Source: CAZEHS01 sp964649745 (lineage in GTDB: Bacteria > Bacillota > Clostridia > Peptostreptococcales > Acidaminobacteraceae). From it: 64,000 nucleotides of DNA. A model generated the notes under the pieces. That model saw only the letters and a program-made list of their open reading frames with translations, made no database searches and was not told where the DNA came from. The first letter of the stretch is position 1. The number at the start of each line of letters is the position of its first letter. The DNA lies in NCBI GenBank assembly GCA_964649745.1, contig CAZYQI010000016.1:1-64000 (forward strand). The letters are read 5' to 3'. Shown here one piece after another: positions 40,736 through 49,435 of this stretch. The position numbers and the translations under genes are program-made.

Positions 40736-41758
40736 TTACACCCAGTATTTTGGAAGAAACAATTCTTTATAGAGATTGATGGCGTAGCGGTCCGACATGC
40801 CGGCCAGATAGTCCTTTACGGACTCAATTCCATGCTCCTGACAATAGTCCAGATAGTATTCCGAGGGCATCCCCTCCGGGTTTTCTCTAAAATGCTCATA
40901 GAGGGCTTTTAGCACCTGTTGAGCCTTGGCCTCGTCTTTTTTGGCCTCGGGGTTGGTATAAACCGTGCGAAACATGAATTCCCGGAGCAGTTTCAAGGCC
41001 TCCTGCTTCTCGATGCTCATGAGGATGCAGTTTCTCCCCTGACTGTTCTCCACCATATCCAGAATCATGCTGTTGAGGCGGGCGGAATGGCTTCGTCCGA
41101 ATATTTTTACGGCAATTTCCGGCAGCTCGTCGTGATTCAGGACTCCCGCCCGGATGGCGTCGTCGATATCGTGGTTGATGTAGGCGATGCGGTCCGAAAT
41201 CTTAACGATCTGGCCTTCCAATGTGGTTGGGGTGTCAGGACCCCGATGATTCAGAATCCCGTTTCGGACCTCTTCGGTGAGGTTAAGCCCTCTCCGGTGC
41301 TTATCCCGCTTTTCAAGCACTTCTACAACCCGGATGCTTTGACGGTTGTGTTCAAAACCGGTGGGGTGGATGCTGTTAAGGATGAGCTCCCCACAGTGGC
41401 CGAAGGGGGTGTGTCCCAGATCATGGCCCAGGGCGATGGCCTCCGTGAGATCCTCATTAAGACGGAGGGCTCTGGCAATGGTGCGGGATATCTGGGAAAC
41501 CTCCAGGGTATGGGTAAGTCGTGTGCGGTAGTGATCCCCTTCCGGAGAAAGAAACACCTGTGTCTTGTCTTTCAGCCGGCGGAACGCCTTTGAATGAACG
41601 ATCCGGTCCCTGTCCCGCTGGAATGCGGTTCGGATATGGCAGTCCTCTTCCTCAAACTGCCGTCCGCGGCTTTGATCCGCTTTCGCGGCATATTCGGAAA
41701 GCCGCTCCCACTCCAGCGCTTCGGTCGACTCTCTTATGGTGTGGTTCAATACATGCAC
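40736..41758 (-). CDS. dgt: dGTP triphosphohydrolase-like HD protein
   Basis: The 340-residue HD-domain enzyme probably hydrolyses dNTPs to nucleoside and triphosphate. The metal and substrate motifs are clear: YRTRLTHTLEVSQI, LGHDLGHTPFGH and the YINHDIDDA helix. It lies upstream of dnaG as in many Firmicutes. The start is GTG at 41758 with AGGAAGG about 9 bases ahead. Substrate preference cannot be told from sequence. Confidence 0.93.
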   Translation of the reverse strand: MHVLNHTIRESTEALEWERLSEYAAKADQSRGRQFEEEDCHIRTAFQRDRDRIVHSKAFRRLKDKTQVFLSPEGDHYRTRLTHTLEVSQISRTIARALRLNEDLTEAIALGHDLGHTPFGHCGELILNSIHPTGFEHNRQSIRVVEVLEKRDKHRRGLNLTEEVRNGILNHRGPDTPTTLEGQIVKISDRIAYINHDIDDAIRAGVLNHDELPEIAVKIFGRSHSARLNSMILDMVENSQGRNCILMSIEKQEALKLLREFMFRTVYTNPEAKKDEAKAQQVLKALYEHFRENPEGMPSEYYLDYCQEHGIESVKDYLAGMSDRYAINLYKELFLPKYWV

Positions 41759-41933
41759 CCCCGGTTTCCTTCCTTTACCCTCCGGCTTCGCCGTGAAAAC
41801 CCAGCGAACCCCTTTGCCCTAATCCGATGCCAACGATGGATTTACTCTAAATAATAACTATTCGACAAAAAGGCAGAGATTCCTTTTTTGCAGGGTTATA
41901 ATTTGTTATCCCCTTACTTAGACGAATTCATGG

Positions 41934-41963
41934 TTGCATGTTTTACAGTCCTTCAGCTATAAT
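41934..41963 (+). promoter_or_regulatory. Promoter of riboswitch 1
   Basis: TTGCAT (41934-41939), an 18-base spacer and TATAAT (41958-41963) stand 9 bases before the aptamer. Confidence 0.82.
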
Positions 41964-41971
41964 ATCTATAC

Positions 41972-42097
41972 GTAGAGGGAGTAACAGTCTGAGGCGTAAA
42001 ATTCTCAGAATACAAGTCGTCAATACGGCAGCCGTGCTGCCCGATTTGTAATGAAATTGTGAGACTCTGCACCACAATACCGGTGCAGGGTCTTTTT
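41972..42097 (+). promoter_or_regulatory. yybP-ykoY manganese riboswitch 1 with terminator
   Basis: The aptamer has the conserved AGAGGGAGTAAC first loop, ACAAGTCGTCAATACG second loop and CCGATTTGT return strand. An intrinsic terminator follows: GACTCTGCACC (42063-42073) pairs with GGTGCAGGGTC (42082-42092), then T5. The terminator's 5' arm includes the ACTCT that would close the aptamer's P1 stem, so the two are mutually exclusive. Metal binding should let transcription continue into the ATPase gene. Confidence 0.92.
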
Positions 42098-42135
42098 CTA
42101 TTTTGACCTGCTCCGAAACATAAAGGAGAAAAGGC

Positions 42136-44778
42136 ATGACACATGAAAAGATGTTTCATCTGTTGTCAGCTGATCAGGCGCTGCAGACGGTCAATTCCTG
42201 CAGCAGCGGGTTATCGGAAGCCGAAGCCGCTGAACGTTTGGCACTGCATGGGCACAATCAGTTGGTGGAAAAAGAAAAGGATTCCCTCTTCAAACGCTTC
42301 GCGAACCAGTTCAAGGATCTGATGATTGTAATTTTGGTAATAGCCGCCCTTATTTCAGGATTTTTGGGAGAGCTAAGCGACACGTTGATCATCCTCATCG
42401 TGGTCATCGTCAACGCAGTAATCGGAGTGGCTCAGGAATACAAAGCAGAAAAAGCGCTGGACGCTCTGAAAAAAATGGCCTTGCCGACAGCCAAGGTCCG
42501 CAGGGGAGGCCATGTTATGGAACTGGCCAGTGCCAACCTGGTCCCTGGGGATATCGTCCTGTTGGATTCCGGTGATTATGTCCCTGCCGATCTCCGGCTG
42601 ATCACTGCATCCAGCCTTAAAATTGAAGAGGCTGCCCTGACAGGAGAATCCGTCCCGGCGGATAAACACACCGATGCGCTGACACAACCGGACATGGTCA
42701 TCAACGACATGCGCAACATGGCCTTTTCCAGCAGCTATGTGGTATATGGCCGCGCAGAAGGTTTAGTGGTATCCACCGGGATGAACACAGAGGTTGGAAA
42801 AATAGCCACTCTTTTGATGGCTCAGGAGGACGAACAGACTCCGCTTCAAAAGAAGCTTCATGAAACCAGCAAGCTGATTACATGGGCTATTCTCGCCATT
42901 GCCGTCATCACCTTTGCAGTGGGCGTGTTTGAAGGCCGCTCTATACTGGATATGCTTCTGATTTCCATCAGTTTGGCGGTTGCAGCCATACCGGAAGGAC
43001 TGCCAGCCATTATTACCATCGTGCTGGCACTGGGCGTGCAGACCATGGCCAAGGAAAACGCCATCATACGCAAGCTTTCGGCTGTGGAAACCCTTGGCTG
43101 CACGGAGATTATCTGCACCGACAAAACCGGTACGCTGACACAAAACCGAATGACGGTCACAGAGCTGTACGTGAACAACGAACGGATGGCGCTGGAACAG
43201 TTCAAAACAGCTGCAAACGACACCACTAAGCGCTTTATCAAAGCCGCCGTTCTTTGCAATGACTCAAAACTGAATATGACCGGAAGTGCCCCCAATGTGA
43301 TCGGAGATCCTACAGAAAATGCCCTGATCTATATGGGTCTGAAAAAAGGCATCGACAAGAACGTTTTGGAGGAATCCACACCACGCAGCTTCGATATTCC
43401 CTTTGATTCCGAACGGAAGATGATGTCTGTCGTAAATGCGTGGGAAAGCGGTAGCTATGCTGTGGTTAAAGGGGCACCGGATGTTCTCCTGACACATTGT
43501 TCCTCCCTGGAGGTCAATGGGGTGATTCTACCAATGACCCCTGCCGCCCTCACCACCATTCATGAAGCCAACAGGAGCATGGCCAGCCAGGCCCTTCGTG
43601 TATTGGCCCTCGCCTACAAGCCTGTATCTGTGAACCCTGAAGCAGAAAACCTTGAAAATGAGCTGATTTTCCTGGGCCTTGTCGGCATGATCGATCCGCC
43701 ACGGGAAGAAGTGAAGGATGCCGTAGTCAACACCAAGATGGCCGGCATCATCACCGTTATGATTACGGGAGACCATCGGGACACCGCCTTTGCCATTGCC
43801 CGGCAGTTGGGTATTGTGGAGCGTGAGGACCAGGTGATTACCGGACCGGAATTGAACACCATGACGGAGGACGCGTTCAATGAACAGGTTGAGCATTATC
43901 GGGTTTATGCCCGGGTAAGCCCGGAACACAAGCTTAAGATTGTAAAGGCCTGGAAGAAAAAAGGTAAAATCGTTGCCATGACCGGGGACGGGGTCAATGA
44001 CGCTCCCGCACTGAAAATTTCGGATATCGGCATCGGCATGGGAATCACCGGCACCGATGTTACAAAAAGTGTTTCCAATATGGTTTTGGCAGATGATAAT
44101 TTTGCCACAATCGTCATCGCTGTTGAAGAGGGTCGCCGAATATACGCCAATATCACAAAGGCCATTCAGTTCCTGCTATCCTGTAACCTGGGTGAGGTCA
44201 TCACCGTTTTCGTCGCTACCCTTATGGGATGGCACGCGCTGCTCCCCATCCACATCCTGTGGGTGAACCTGGTAACAGACACCCTCCCCGCCCTGGCGCT
44301 TGGTGTGGACCAAACCAAGGTCTCGGCTATGAACAAACGTCCCAGAAAACCCGGAAGCAGTCTTTTCTCCGACAGGGTCGGCTCCAACATCATTTACCAC
44401 GGAATTTTGAAGGGGATCATCACCTTAGGGGTTTACGCCTTTGCATTGGAACATTATGACAGCTTGACCGCTACGACCATGTGCTTTGCAACCCTGGGCT
44501 TCATCCAATTGGGACATGCCATGAACGTTCGTTCCAATACCGACAGTATCTATGCGCTGGGCTTTTTCACCAACAAGGCCTTGATTGCCGCCATCGTGGT
44601 CAGCGCAGCTCTTCAAGGAATGGTTATCTTCATTCCGGCGCTTAGGGACTTTTTCAAGGTCACCCCTCTTAACGGTGAACAGTGGCTGATTGTTCTGGGC
44701 GCAACGCTGTTAATCTGCGTGGTTGTTGAACTGCAGAAGCTGGCGATCCGTCTTTTCGGCAAAAAACGTTCCTTCTGA
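42136..44778 (+). CDS. P2A-type cation ATPase 1 (PMR1/SERCA-like; probable Mn/Ca export)
   Basis: The 880-residue membrane pump moves divalent cations out of the cytoplasm using ATP. It has an N-terminal cation ATPase domain, actuator motif TGES (169-172), phosphorylation site Asp329 in DKTGT, hinge TGDGVNDAPAL and about ten membrane helices. Ion-site residues of the SERCA/PMR1 group are kept: PEGLP (286-290) in helix 4, and Asn711 and Asp715 in helix 6. The Mn riboswitch upstream points to Mn export. AAAGGAG precedes the ATG. It is a close paralogue of the pump at 52295. Confidence 0.94.
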   Translation: MTHEKMFHLLSADQALQTVNSCSSGLSEAEAAERLALHGHNQLVEKEKDSLFKRFANQFKDLMIVILVIAALISGFLGELSDTLIILIVVIVNAVIGVAQEYKAEKALDALKKMALPTAKVRRGGHVMELASANLVPGDIVLLDSGDYVPADLRLITASSLKIEEAALTGESVPADKHTDALTQPDMVINDMRNMAFSSSYVVYGRAEGLVVSTGMNTEVGKIATLLMAQEDEQTPLQKKLHETSKLITWAILAIAVITFAVGVFEGRSILDMLLISISLAVAAIPEGLPAIITIVLALGVQTMAKENAIIRKLSAVETLGCTEIICTDKTGTLTQNRMTVTELYVNNERMALEQFKTAANDTTKRFIKAAVLCNDSKLNMTGSAPNVIGDPTENALIYMGLKKGIDKNVLEESTPRSFDIPFDSERKMMSVVNAWESGSYAVVKGAPDVLLTHCSSLEVNGVILPMTPAALTTIHEANRSMASQALRVLALAYKPVSVNPEAENLENELIFLGLVGMIDPPREEVKDAVVNTKMAGIITVMITGDHRDTAFAIARQLGIVEREDQVITGPELNTMTEDAFNEQVEHYRVYARVSPEHKLKIVKAWKKKGKIVAMTGDGVNDAPALKISDIGIGMGITGTDVTKSVSNMVLADDNFATIVIAVEEGRRIYANITKAIQFLLSCNLGEVITVFVATLMGWHALLPIHILWVNLVTDTLPALALGVDQTKVSAMNKRPRKPGSSLFSDRVGSNIIYHGILKGIITLGVYAFALEHYDSLTATTMCFATLGFIQLGHAMNVRSNTDSIYALGFFTNKALIAAIVVSAALQGMVIFIPALRDFFKVTPLNGEQWLIVLGATLLICVVVELQKLAIRLFGKKRSF

Positions 44779-44789
44779 TAACTACCACT

Positions 44790-44830
44790 AAACGGCCCCC
44801 AAGTTGAGAAAGCTTGGGGGCCGTTTCTTT
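44790..44830. terminator. Bidirectional terminator between ATPase 1 and ppdK
   Basis: AAACGGCCCCCAAG pairs perfectly with CTTGGGGGCCGTTT around a short loop, with T-rich flanks on both strands. It serves the two convergent genes. Confidence 0.92.
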
Positions 44831-44845
44831 AGCCTCTGCACATTG

Positions 44846-47467
44846 TTAACGATTCCGAATCACCGACTGTGCCGCCGAAAGCCGGGCGATGGGCACCCGA
44901 AACGGTGAGCAGGATACATACTCCAGACCGATGCGGTGGCAGAAATCAATGGACTGCGGTTCGCCGCCGTGCTCTCCACAGATGCCCAGCTTGATGTCCG
45001 GCCGGGCGCTGCGGCCCTTTTCCACCGCCCACTTCATCAGTAGGCCAACGCCTTCCTGATCCAATCGCTCAAAGGGATCTTTTTCAAAGATCTCTTTTTT
45101 CTTGTACGCCTCCAGGAATTTGCCGGAATCGTCCCGGGAAAAGCCCAGGGTCATTTGGGTGAGGTCGTTGGTGCCAAAGGAGAAGAACTCTGCATGACCG
45201 GCGATCTTGTCTGCCAAAAGCGCCGCACGGGGCACCTCGATCATGGTTCCCACCTTGTACTCCGTGGTGAATCCTTTGTCCTCCATCACTTGTTTTGCAA
45301 TGTCATGGACCATCTTCACCAAAATCTCCAGCTCTTTTTCAAAGCCGATCAACGGAATCATGATTTCCGGCAGAACCGGAACCTTTTTCTCCTTCTGACA
45401 AATGGCAACCGCCTCGAAAATAGCCTGAACCTGCATTTCATATATTTCCGGGAAGGTGATGCCCAGGCGACAGCCCCGGTGACCCAGCATGGGGTTGAAT
45501 TCCTTCAGGTTCTCAACGATCACCTTAAGGGCCTTGGCTTCCATTTTAAGATCCTTGGCAAGGACCTCGATGTCTTCATCGGTTCCCGGAAGAAATTCGT
45601 GAAGCGGCGGATCCAACAATCGAACCGTAACAGGACGTCCGTTCATGGCTGCAAAAATGCCCACAAAATCCTCTCTTTGACACGGCAGGAGCTTCGCCAA
45701 GGCTGTTCGTCGATCCTCCTCATTACGGGCTACGATCATCTCCCGCACATTGAGTACCCGGGATTCTTCGAAGAACATATGCTCCGTACGGCAAAGGCCT
45801 ATGCCTTCCGCACCGAACCGCACTGCGGTTTCGGCGTCGTGAGGGGTATCCGCGTTGGCGCGGACCTTCAGCTGGCGGATCTCGTCGGCCCAGCTCATCA
45901 GAAGTCCGAAATTCCCTGAAAGCTCCACTTCCCGGGTTTTCAGCTTACCCTCATAGACAAAGCCGGTATTGCCGTCCAGGGATATCCAGTCCCCTTCGTT
46001 ATAGCTGACCTCCCCCACCCGGAAAACCTTCTGGACCTCGTCCACCCGGATTTCGCCGCAGCCTGCCACACAGCATTTCCCCATACCTCGGGCAACCACC
46101 GCAGCGTGAGAGGTGGTACCGCCCCGGGAGGTAAGGATTCCTTCCGCCATGACCATGCCTTCGATATCCTCCGGAGACGTTTCCTGACGAACAAGGATGG
46201 TTTTCTGTCCTTTTGCTTTAGCGGCAACGATTTTTTCCGGCGTAAAGTAAACCTGACCGGAAGCCGCTCCGGGAGATGCCGCAAGGCCCTTGGCGATGAC
46301 CTTTGTCTTTGCCAGCTCCTCTTCATCAAAGGTTGGATGGAGCAGCTGATCGATCATACCGGGTTCAATCCGCATGATGGCGGTTTCCTTATCGATAAGG
46401 CCTTCCCCCACCATGTCCACGGCGGCATTCACTGCGGCGGCAGCCGTCCGTTTCCCCGTCCGGGTCTGCAGCATGAAGAGCTTTCCTTTTTCAATGGTGA
46501 ACTCAATGTCCTGCATATCTCTATAGTGCTGTTCAAGGGCGGTGGAAACCTCTACAAACTGCTTGTATACCTCCGGCATCACATCTGCCAGCTCAGCGAT
46601 GACCTTGGGGGTGCGGATGCCCGCAACTACGTCTTCACCCTGGGCGTTGATGAGGAACTCACCATATAGGGCCTTTTCTCCATTGGCAGGGTTCCGTGTG
46701 AATGCCACACCGGTTCCGGAGGTGTCCCCCATATTGCCGAACACCATGCTCTGAACGTTCACGGCGGTCCCCATCTTATGGGACATTTCATGGATGTTGC
46801 GGTATATGATGGCCCGGGGGTTGTTCCAGGACTCAAAAACCGCCCGGATGGAAAGCATCAGCTGCTCTTCAGGCTCCTGCGGAAAGGGCTTTTTAGTTTT
46901 TTGTTTGACCAGTTCTTTGTAAAGGTCAATGATTTCCGTCAGATGTTCCGCGCTCAGATCCGTATCCACCTTGCAGCCGTACTTGTCCTTGATCCGGTCG
47001 AGGATCCGGTCGAAATCGGATTTATGTATTTCCAGAACCACATCGCTGAACATCTGAATAAAGCGCCGGTAGCTGTCGTAGGCAAAGCGGGGGTTTCCGG
47101 TAAGGGTTATAAGGCCCTTGATGGTTTCGTCGTTAAGACCCAGGTTCAGGATGGTGTCCATCATCCCCGGCATGGAAACGGCGGCACCGCTGCGGACAGA
47201 AACCAGCAGTGGGTTCTCAAGGGAGCCGAAGCCCTTCCCGGTTTCACCCTCCAGCCATTTCATGTACTCCCGGATCTGGGCCTTCAGGTCGTCGCTGATG
47301 ATTTTCCCGTCGTCATAGTACTGGATGCAGGATTCCGTTGTAATGGTGAAGCCCTGTGGAACCGGCAGGCCGATTTTCATCATCTCGGCCAGATTTGCCC
47401 CCTTGCCTCCCAAAAGTGCCTTCATTTCCTTGCTTCCCTCATGAAACGCATAGACAAATTTCTTCAT
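44846..47467 (-). CDS. ppdK: Pyruvate, phosphate dikinase
   Basis: The 873-residue enzyme interconverts pyruvate, ATP and phosphate with PEP, AMP and pyrophosphate. The N-terminal ATP-grasp domain starts near LLGGKGANLAEM. The phospho-His domain has the GGTTSHAAVVARGMGK motif; the Thr before its His is the target of the regulatory protein. A PEP-binding TIM barrel follows with LCRTEHMFF and GTNDLTQMTLGFSRDD. GTG at 47476 is too near the AGGAGT; ATG at 47467 is preferred. It is the last gene of the ccpN operon. Confidence 0.97.
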   Translation of the reverse strand: MKKFVYAFHEGSKEMKALLGGKGANLAEMMKIGLPVPQGFTITTESCIQYYDDGKIISDDLKAQIREYMKWLEGETGKGFGSLENPLLVSVRSGAAVSMPGMMDTILNLGLNDETIKGLITLTGNPRFAYDSYRRFIQMFSDVVLEIHKSDFDRILDRIKDKYGCKVDTDLSAEHLTEIIDLYKELVKQKTKKPFPQEPEEQLMLSIRAVFESWNNPRAIIYRNIHEMSHKMGTAVNVQSMVFGNMGDTSGTGVAFTRNPANGEKALYGEFLINAQGEDVVAGIRTPKVIAELADVMPEVYKQFVEVSTALEQHYRDMQDIEFTIEKGKLFMLQTRTGKRTAAAAVNAAVDMVGEGLIDKETAIMRIEPGMIDQLLHPTFDEEELAKTKVIAKGLAASPGAASGQVYFTPEKIVAAKAKGQKTILVRQETSPEDIEGMVMAEGILTSRGGTTSHAAVVARGMGKCCVAGCGEIRVDEVQKVFRVGEVSYNEGDWISLDGNTGFVYEGKLKTREVELSGNFGLLMSWADEIRQLKVRANADTPHDAETAVRFGAEGIGLCRTEHMFFEESRVLNVREMIVARNEEDRRTALAKLLPCQREDFVGIFAAMNGRPVTVRLLDPPLHEFLPGTDEDIEVLAKDLKMEAKALKVIVENLKEFNPMLGHRGCRLGITFPEIYEMQVQAIFEAVAICQKEKKVPVLPEIMIPLIGFEKELEILVKMVHDIAKQVMEDKGFTTEYKVGTMIEVPRAALLADKIAGHAEFFSFGTNDLTQMTLGFSRDDSGKFLEAYKKKEIFEKDPFERLDQEGVGLLMKWAVEKGRSARPDIKLGICGEHGGEPQSIDFCHRIGLEYVSCSPFRVPIARLSAAQSVIRNR

Positions 47468-47499
47468 CTCAGTCACACTCCTGTTCTTTGTATTTTCAT

Positions 47500-48315
47500 T
47501 TAGTTGGCGTTGTTGGCCTTCATTATTTCCAAGATGATATTGGCGGTTTCCTCAACGGCCTTGGATGCCACGTCGATCACCGGACAGCCCACCCGGCGCA
47601 TGATGTTGTCGGCATATTCCAGCTCCTGGAGGATCCGTTCAAGGCTGGCATAATTGGCCGAATCGTTAAGCCCCAACGCCTTCAATCGCTCCTGTCGGAT
47701 TTCGTTCAGCTTAATGGGATTGGTGGTAAGGCCGATGACCTTCTTTTTGCTTATTTCGTAAAGCTCTTCCGGAACCGGAACCTCCGGCACCAGGGGAATG
47801 TTGGCCACTTTCACATTCTTATGGGCCAGGTACATGCTCAGGGGGGTTTTGGAGGTTCTTGAAACCCCTATGATCACCACATCGGCCTTCTTGACGCCTC
47901 GGGGATCCTTGCCGTCGTCGTACTTGACTGCAAATTCAACCGCTTCTACCCGTTTAAAATAGTTTTCATCCAGTCGGTGTATAATGCCGGCCTCCCGCAT
48001 GGGCTTTTTATGAAGGGCGTCCTGAAAAAAATCCAGCAGGGGGGACATGACATCGAAGCAGGGCACATTCTTGATCGCACATTCCTGAACGATGGCGTCT
48101 CGGATCGACTCGATGACAATGGTAAAAATAATCATCGTATCCTTCGCCGAGGCCTCCGCCACGATATTTCTGGCTGTTTCAATGGAGTCTACATAAGGAA
48201 ACTTACGGGTTTCATACATAGCCGGCTTGAATTGTTCCGCTATCGCTTTGGCCAGATGCTCTGCCGTTTCCCCCACTGAGTCGGAAACGATATAAATCAT
48301 ATACGGATCCTGCAT
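47500..48315 (-). CDS. PPDK regulatory protein (bifunctional kinase/pyrophosphorylase)
   Basis: The 271-residue DUF299 protein switches PPDK off by ADP-dependent phosphorylation of the active-site Thr, and on again by phosphate-dependent removal. The P-loop-like GVSRTSKTPLSMYLA (about 150) and the opening IVSDSVGETAEHLAKA are family marks. GGGAGG precedes the ATG by 6 bases. It sits directly before ppdK, which it should regulate, and behind ccpN. Confidence 0.95.
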   Translation of the reverse strand: MQDPYMIYIVSDSVGETAEHLAKAIAEQFKPAMYETRKFPYVDSIETARNIVAEASAKDTMIIFTIVIESIRDAIVQECAIKNVPCFDVMSPLLDFFQDALHKKPMREAGIIHRLDENYFKRVEAVEFAVKYDDGKDPRGVKKADVVIIGVSRTSKTPLSMYLAHKNVKVANIPLVPEVPVPEELYEISKKKVIGLTTNPIKLNEIRQERLKALGLNDSANYASLERILQELEYADNIMRRVGCPVIDVASKAVEETANIILEIMKANNAN

Positions 48316-48333
48316 TGTCTTCCTCCCGCTCTT

Positions 48334-48969
48334 TTACTTGCCCAGTTCTACAAAGAGTCTGGCCAGATTTGTTTTTGAAAGGCTACCGATGATCCGGTAC
48401 GCCGGTAATCCTTTGCGTTCATGGGTTTCGACCACCGGAAGGCTGTCGATCTGATGCATGACAATCCGCTTTGCCGCCTCCAGGACGGATTCCTGTGGAT
48501 AAGCCACCACAATGTTCGGCATCCGGGTCATAATCACCCCAATCGGTATTTTTTGAAGATCCCTGCCTCCAATGGCCGCCTTCAGAAAGTCCTTCCGCGA
48601 CGCAAGACCTGCCAGATATCCCTCGGAGAGTACAAAAACCGTACTGGCATCGTCTAAGAACAGGGCAACCAGGGCATCATATACCGAATCCTTCTCGTCC
48701 ACCACCACAGGGAGGGATTTCACGTCCCCCACCAGCATTTCCCGCACCTGGCGTTCAAAGGCCTCCTGAGGCGGAGAGGTGTTTATACAATACCCCACCT
48801 TGGGCTTTGCAATCAGATTTCCGGAAAGGCAAAGCACGCTGAGATCCGCCCGGAGAGCAGCCCTGCTCAGTCCCAGACTGCCGGCGATCTCATTGGATGC
48901 GATGGGCTGGCGCTCCTGTACAATGGAAACGATATGCTTTTGTCTGTCAGTCAGCTCGATAACACTCAC
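48334..48969 (-). CDS. ccpN: CcpN-like repressor (HTH plus two CBS domains)
   Basis: The 211-residue regulator has an N-terminal helix-turn-helix (about 5-60; ASNEIAGSLGLSRAALRADL) and a CBS pair (about 75-205) that binds adenine nucleotides. In Bacillus, CcpN represses gluconeogenic genes and is encoded beside the same PPDK regulatory protein. The start is GTG at 48969, matching the Bacillus N-terminus MSTIEL. GGAG overlaps it closely, so spacing is unusual. It heads the ccpN-PDRP-ppdK operon and probably controls gluconeogenic flux to PEP. Confidence 0.9.
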   Translation of the reverse strand: MSVIELTDRQKHIVSIVQERQPIASNEIAGSLGLSRAALRADLSVLCLSGNLIAKPKVGYCINTSPPQEAFERQVREMLVGDVKSLPVVVDEKDSVYDALVALFLDDASTVFVLSEGYLAGLASRKDFLKAAIGGRDLQKIPIGVIMTRMPNIVVAYPQESVLEAAKRIVMHQIDSLPVVETHERKGLPAYRIIGSLSKTNLARLFVELGK

Positions 48970-49129
48970 CTCCGGATATATGCGTATTTTATAGATGCAA
49001 TGTGATACACTATACAGCTTACAAGCATCATTTTACATGATTAATACAGGAATGAACAGGCCAATTTTCTTCTATTACCCTGATTTTTTGTGGATGCCGA
49101 AACTTTTCAAGAAGTTAACAAAGGGGCTC

Positions 49130-49158
49130 TTGTGATTTTTCACCTATTGCGGTATCAT
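49130..49158 (+). promoter_or_regulatory. Promoter of riboswitch 2
   Basis: TTGTGA (49130-49135), 17 bases and TATCAT (49153-49158) lie 8 bases before the aptamer. Confidence 0.75.
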
Positions 49159-49165
49159 TGTTGCA

Positions 49166-49293
49166 GTAGAGGGAGTAACGTTCTGGACATCGAAAACGTT
49201 CAGAGCACAAGTCGTCAATACGTCGGCACGGCTGACCGATTTGTGATTAAATTGTGAGACTCTGCACCATTTCCCAGGTGCAGGGCCTTTTTT
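49166..49293 (+). promoter_or_regulatory. yybP-ykoY manganese riboswitch 2 with terminator
   Basis: It has AGAGGGAGTAAC, ACAAGTCGTCAATACG and CCGATTTGT in the same order as copy 1, with a longer first arm. The terminator pairs GACTCTGCACC (49258-49268) with GGTGCAGGGCC (49277-49287), followed by T6. It should act as a transcriptional ON switch for the second pump. Confidence 0.92.
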
Positions 49294-49329
49294 GTTGCGT
49301 CCCTCCCGGATTCCTGAAAGGAGATTTTA

Positions 49330-49353
49330 ATGAGCGCCGCAAACTTTTTTTGA
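49330..49353 (+). CDS. Possible 7-codon leader ORF (MSAANFF)
   Basis: AAAGGAG lies 6 bases before an ATG that stands about 37 bases after the terminator, exactly where the real starts of pumps 1 and 3 stand. Here the frame stops after seven codons, and the pump begins 83 bases further on with its own site. It may be a leader peptide or the relic of an older start. Confidence 0.4.
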   Translation: MSAANFF

Positions 49354-49435
49354 CAGTGAGAGGTTTTCTTCTGTTTTTTAAATCTGTTCTACGGGTAAAA
49401 GACTACCGAAAAAACAACCTACTTAGGAGGTACAG

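Noticed and set aside
41972..42097. Considered NiCo (czcD) or Mg-type riboswitch for the ATPase leaders
   Set aside because: The loop sequences GGGAGT and GTCGTCAATACG with the CCGATTTGT return strand fit yybP-ykoY.
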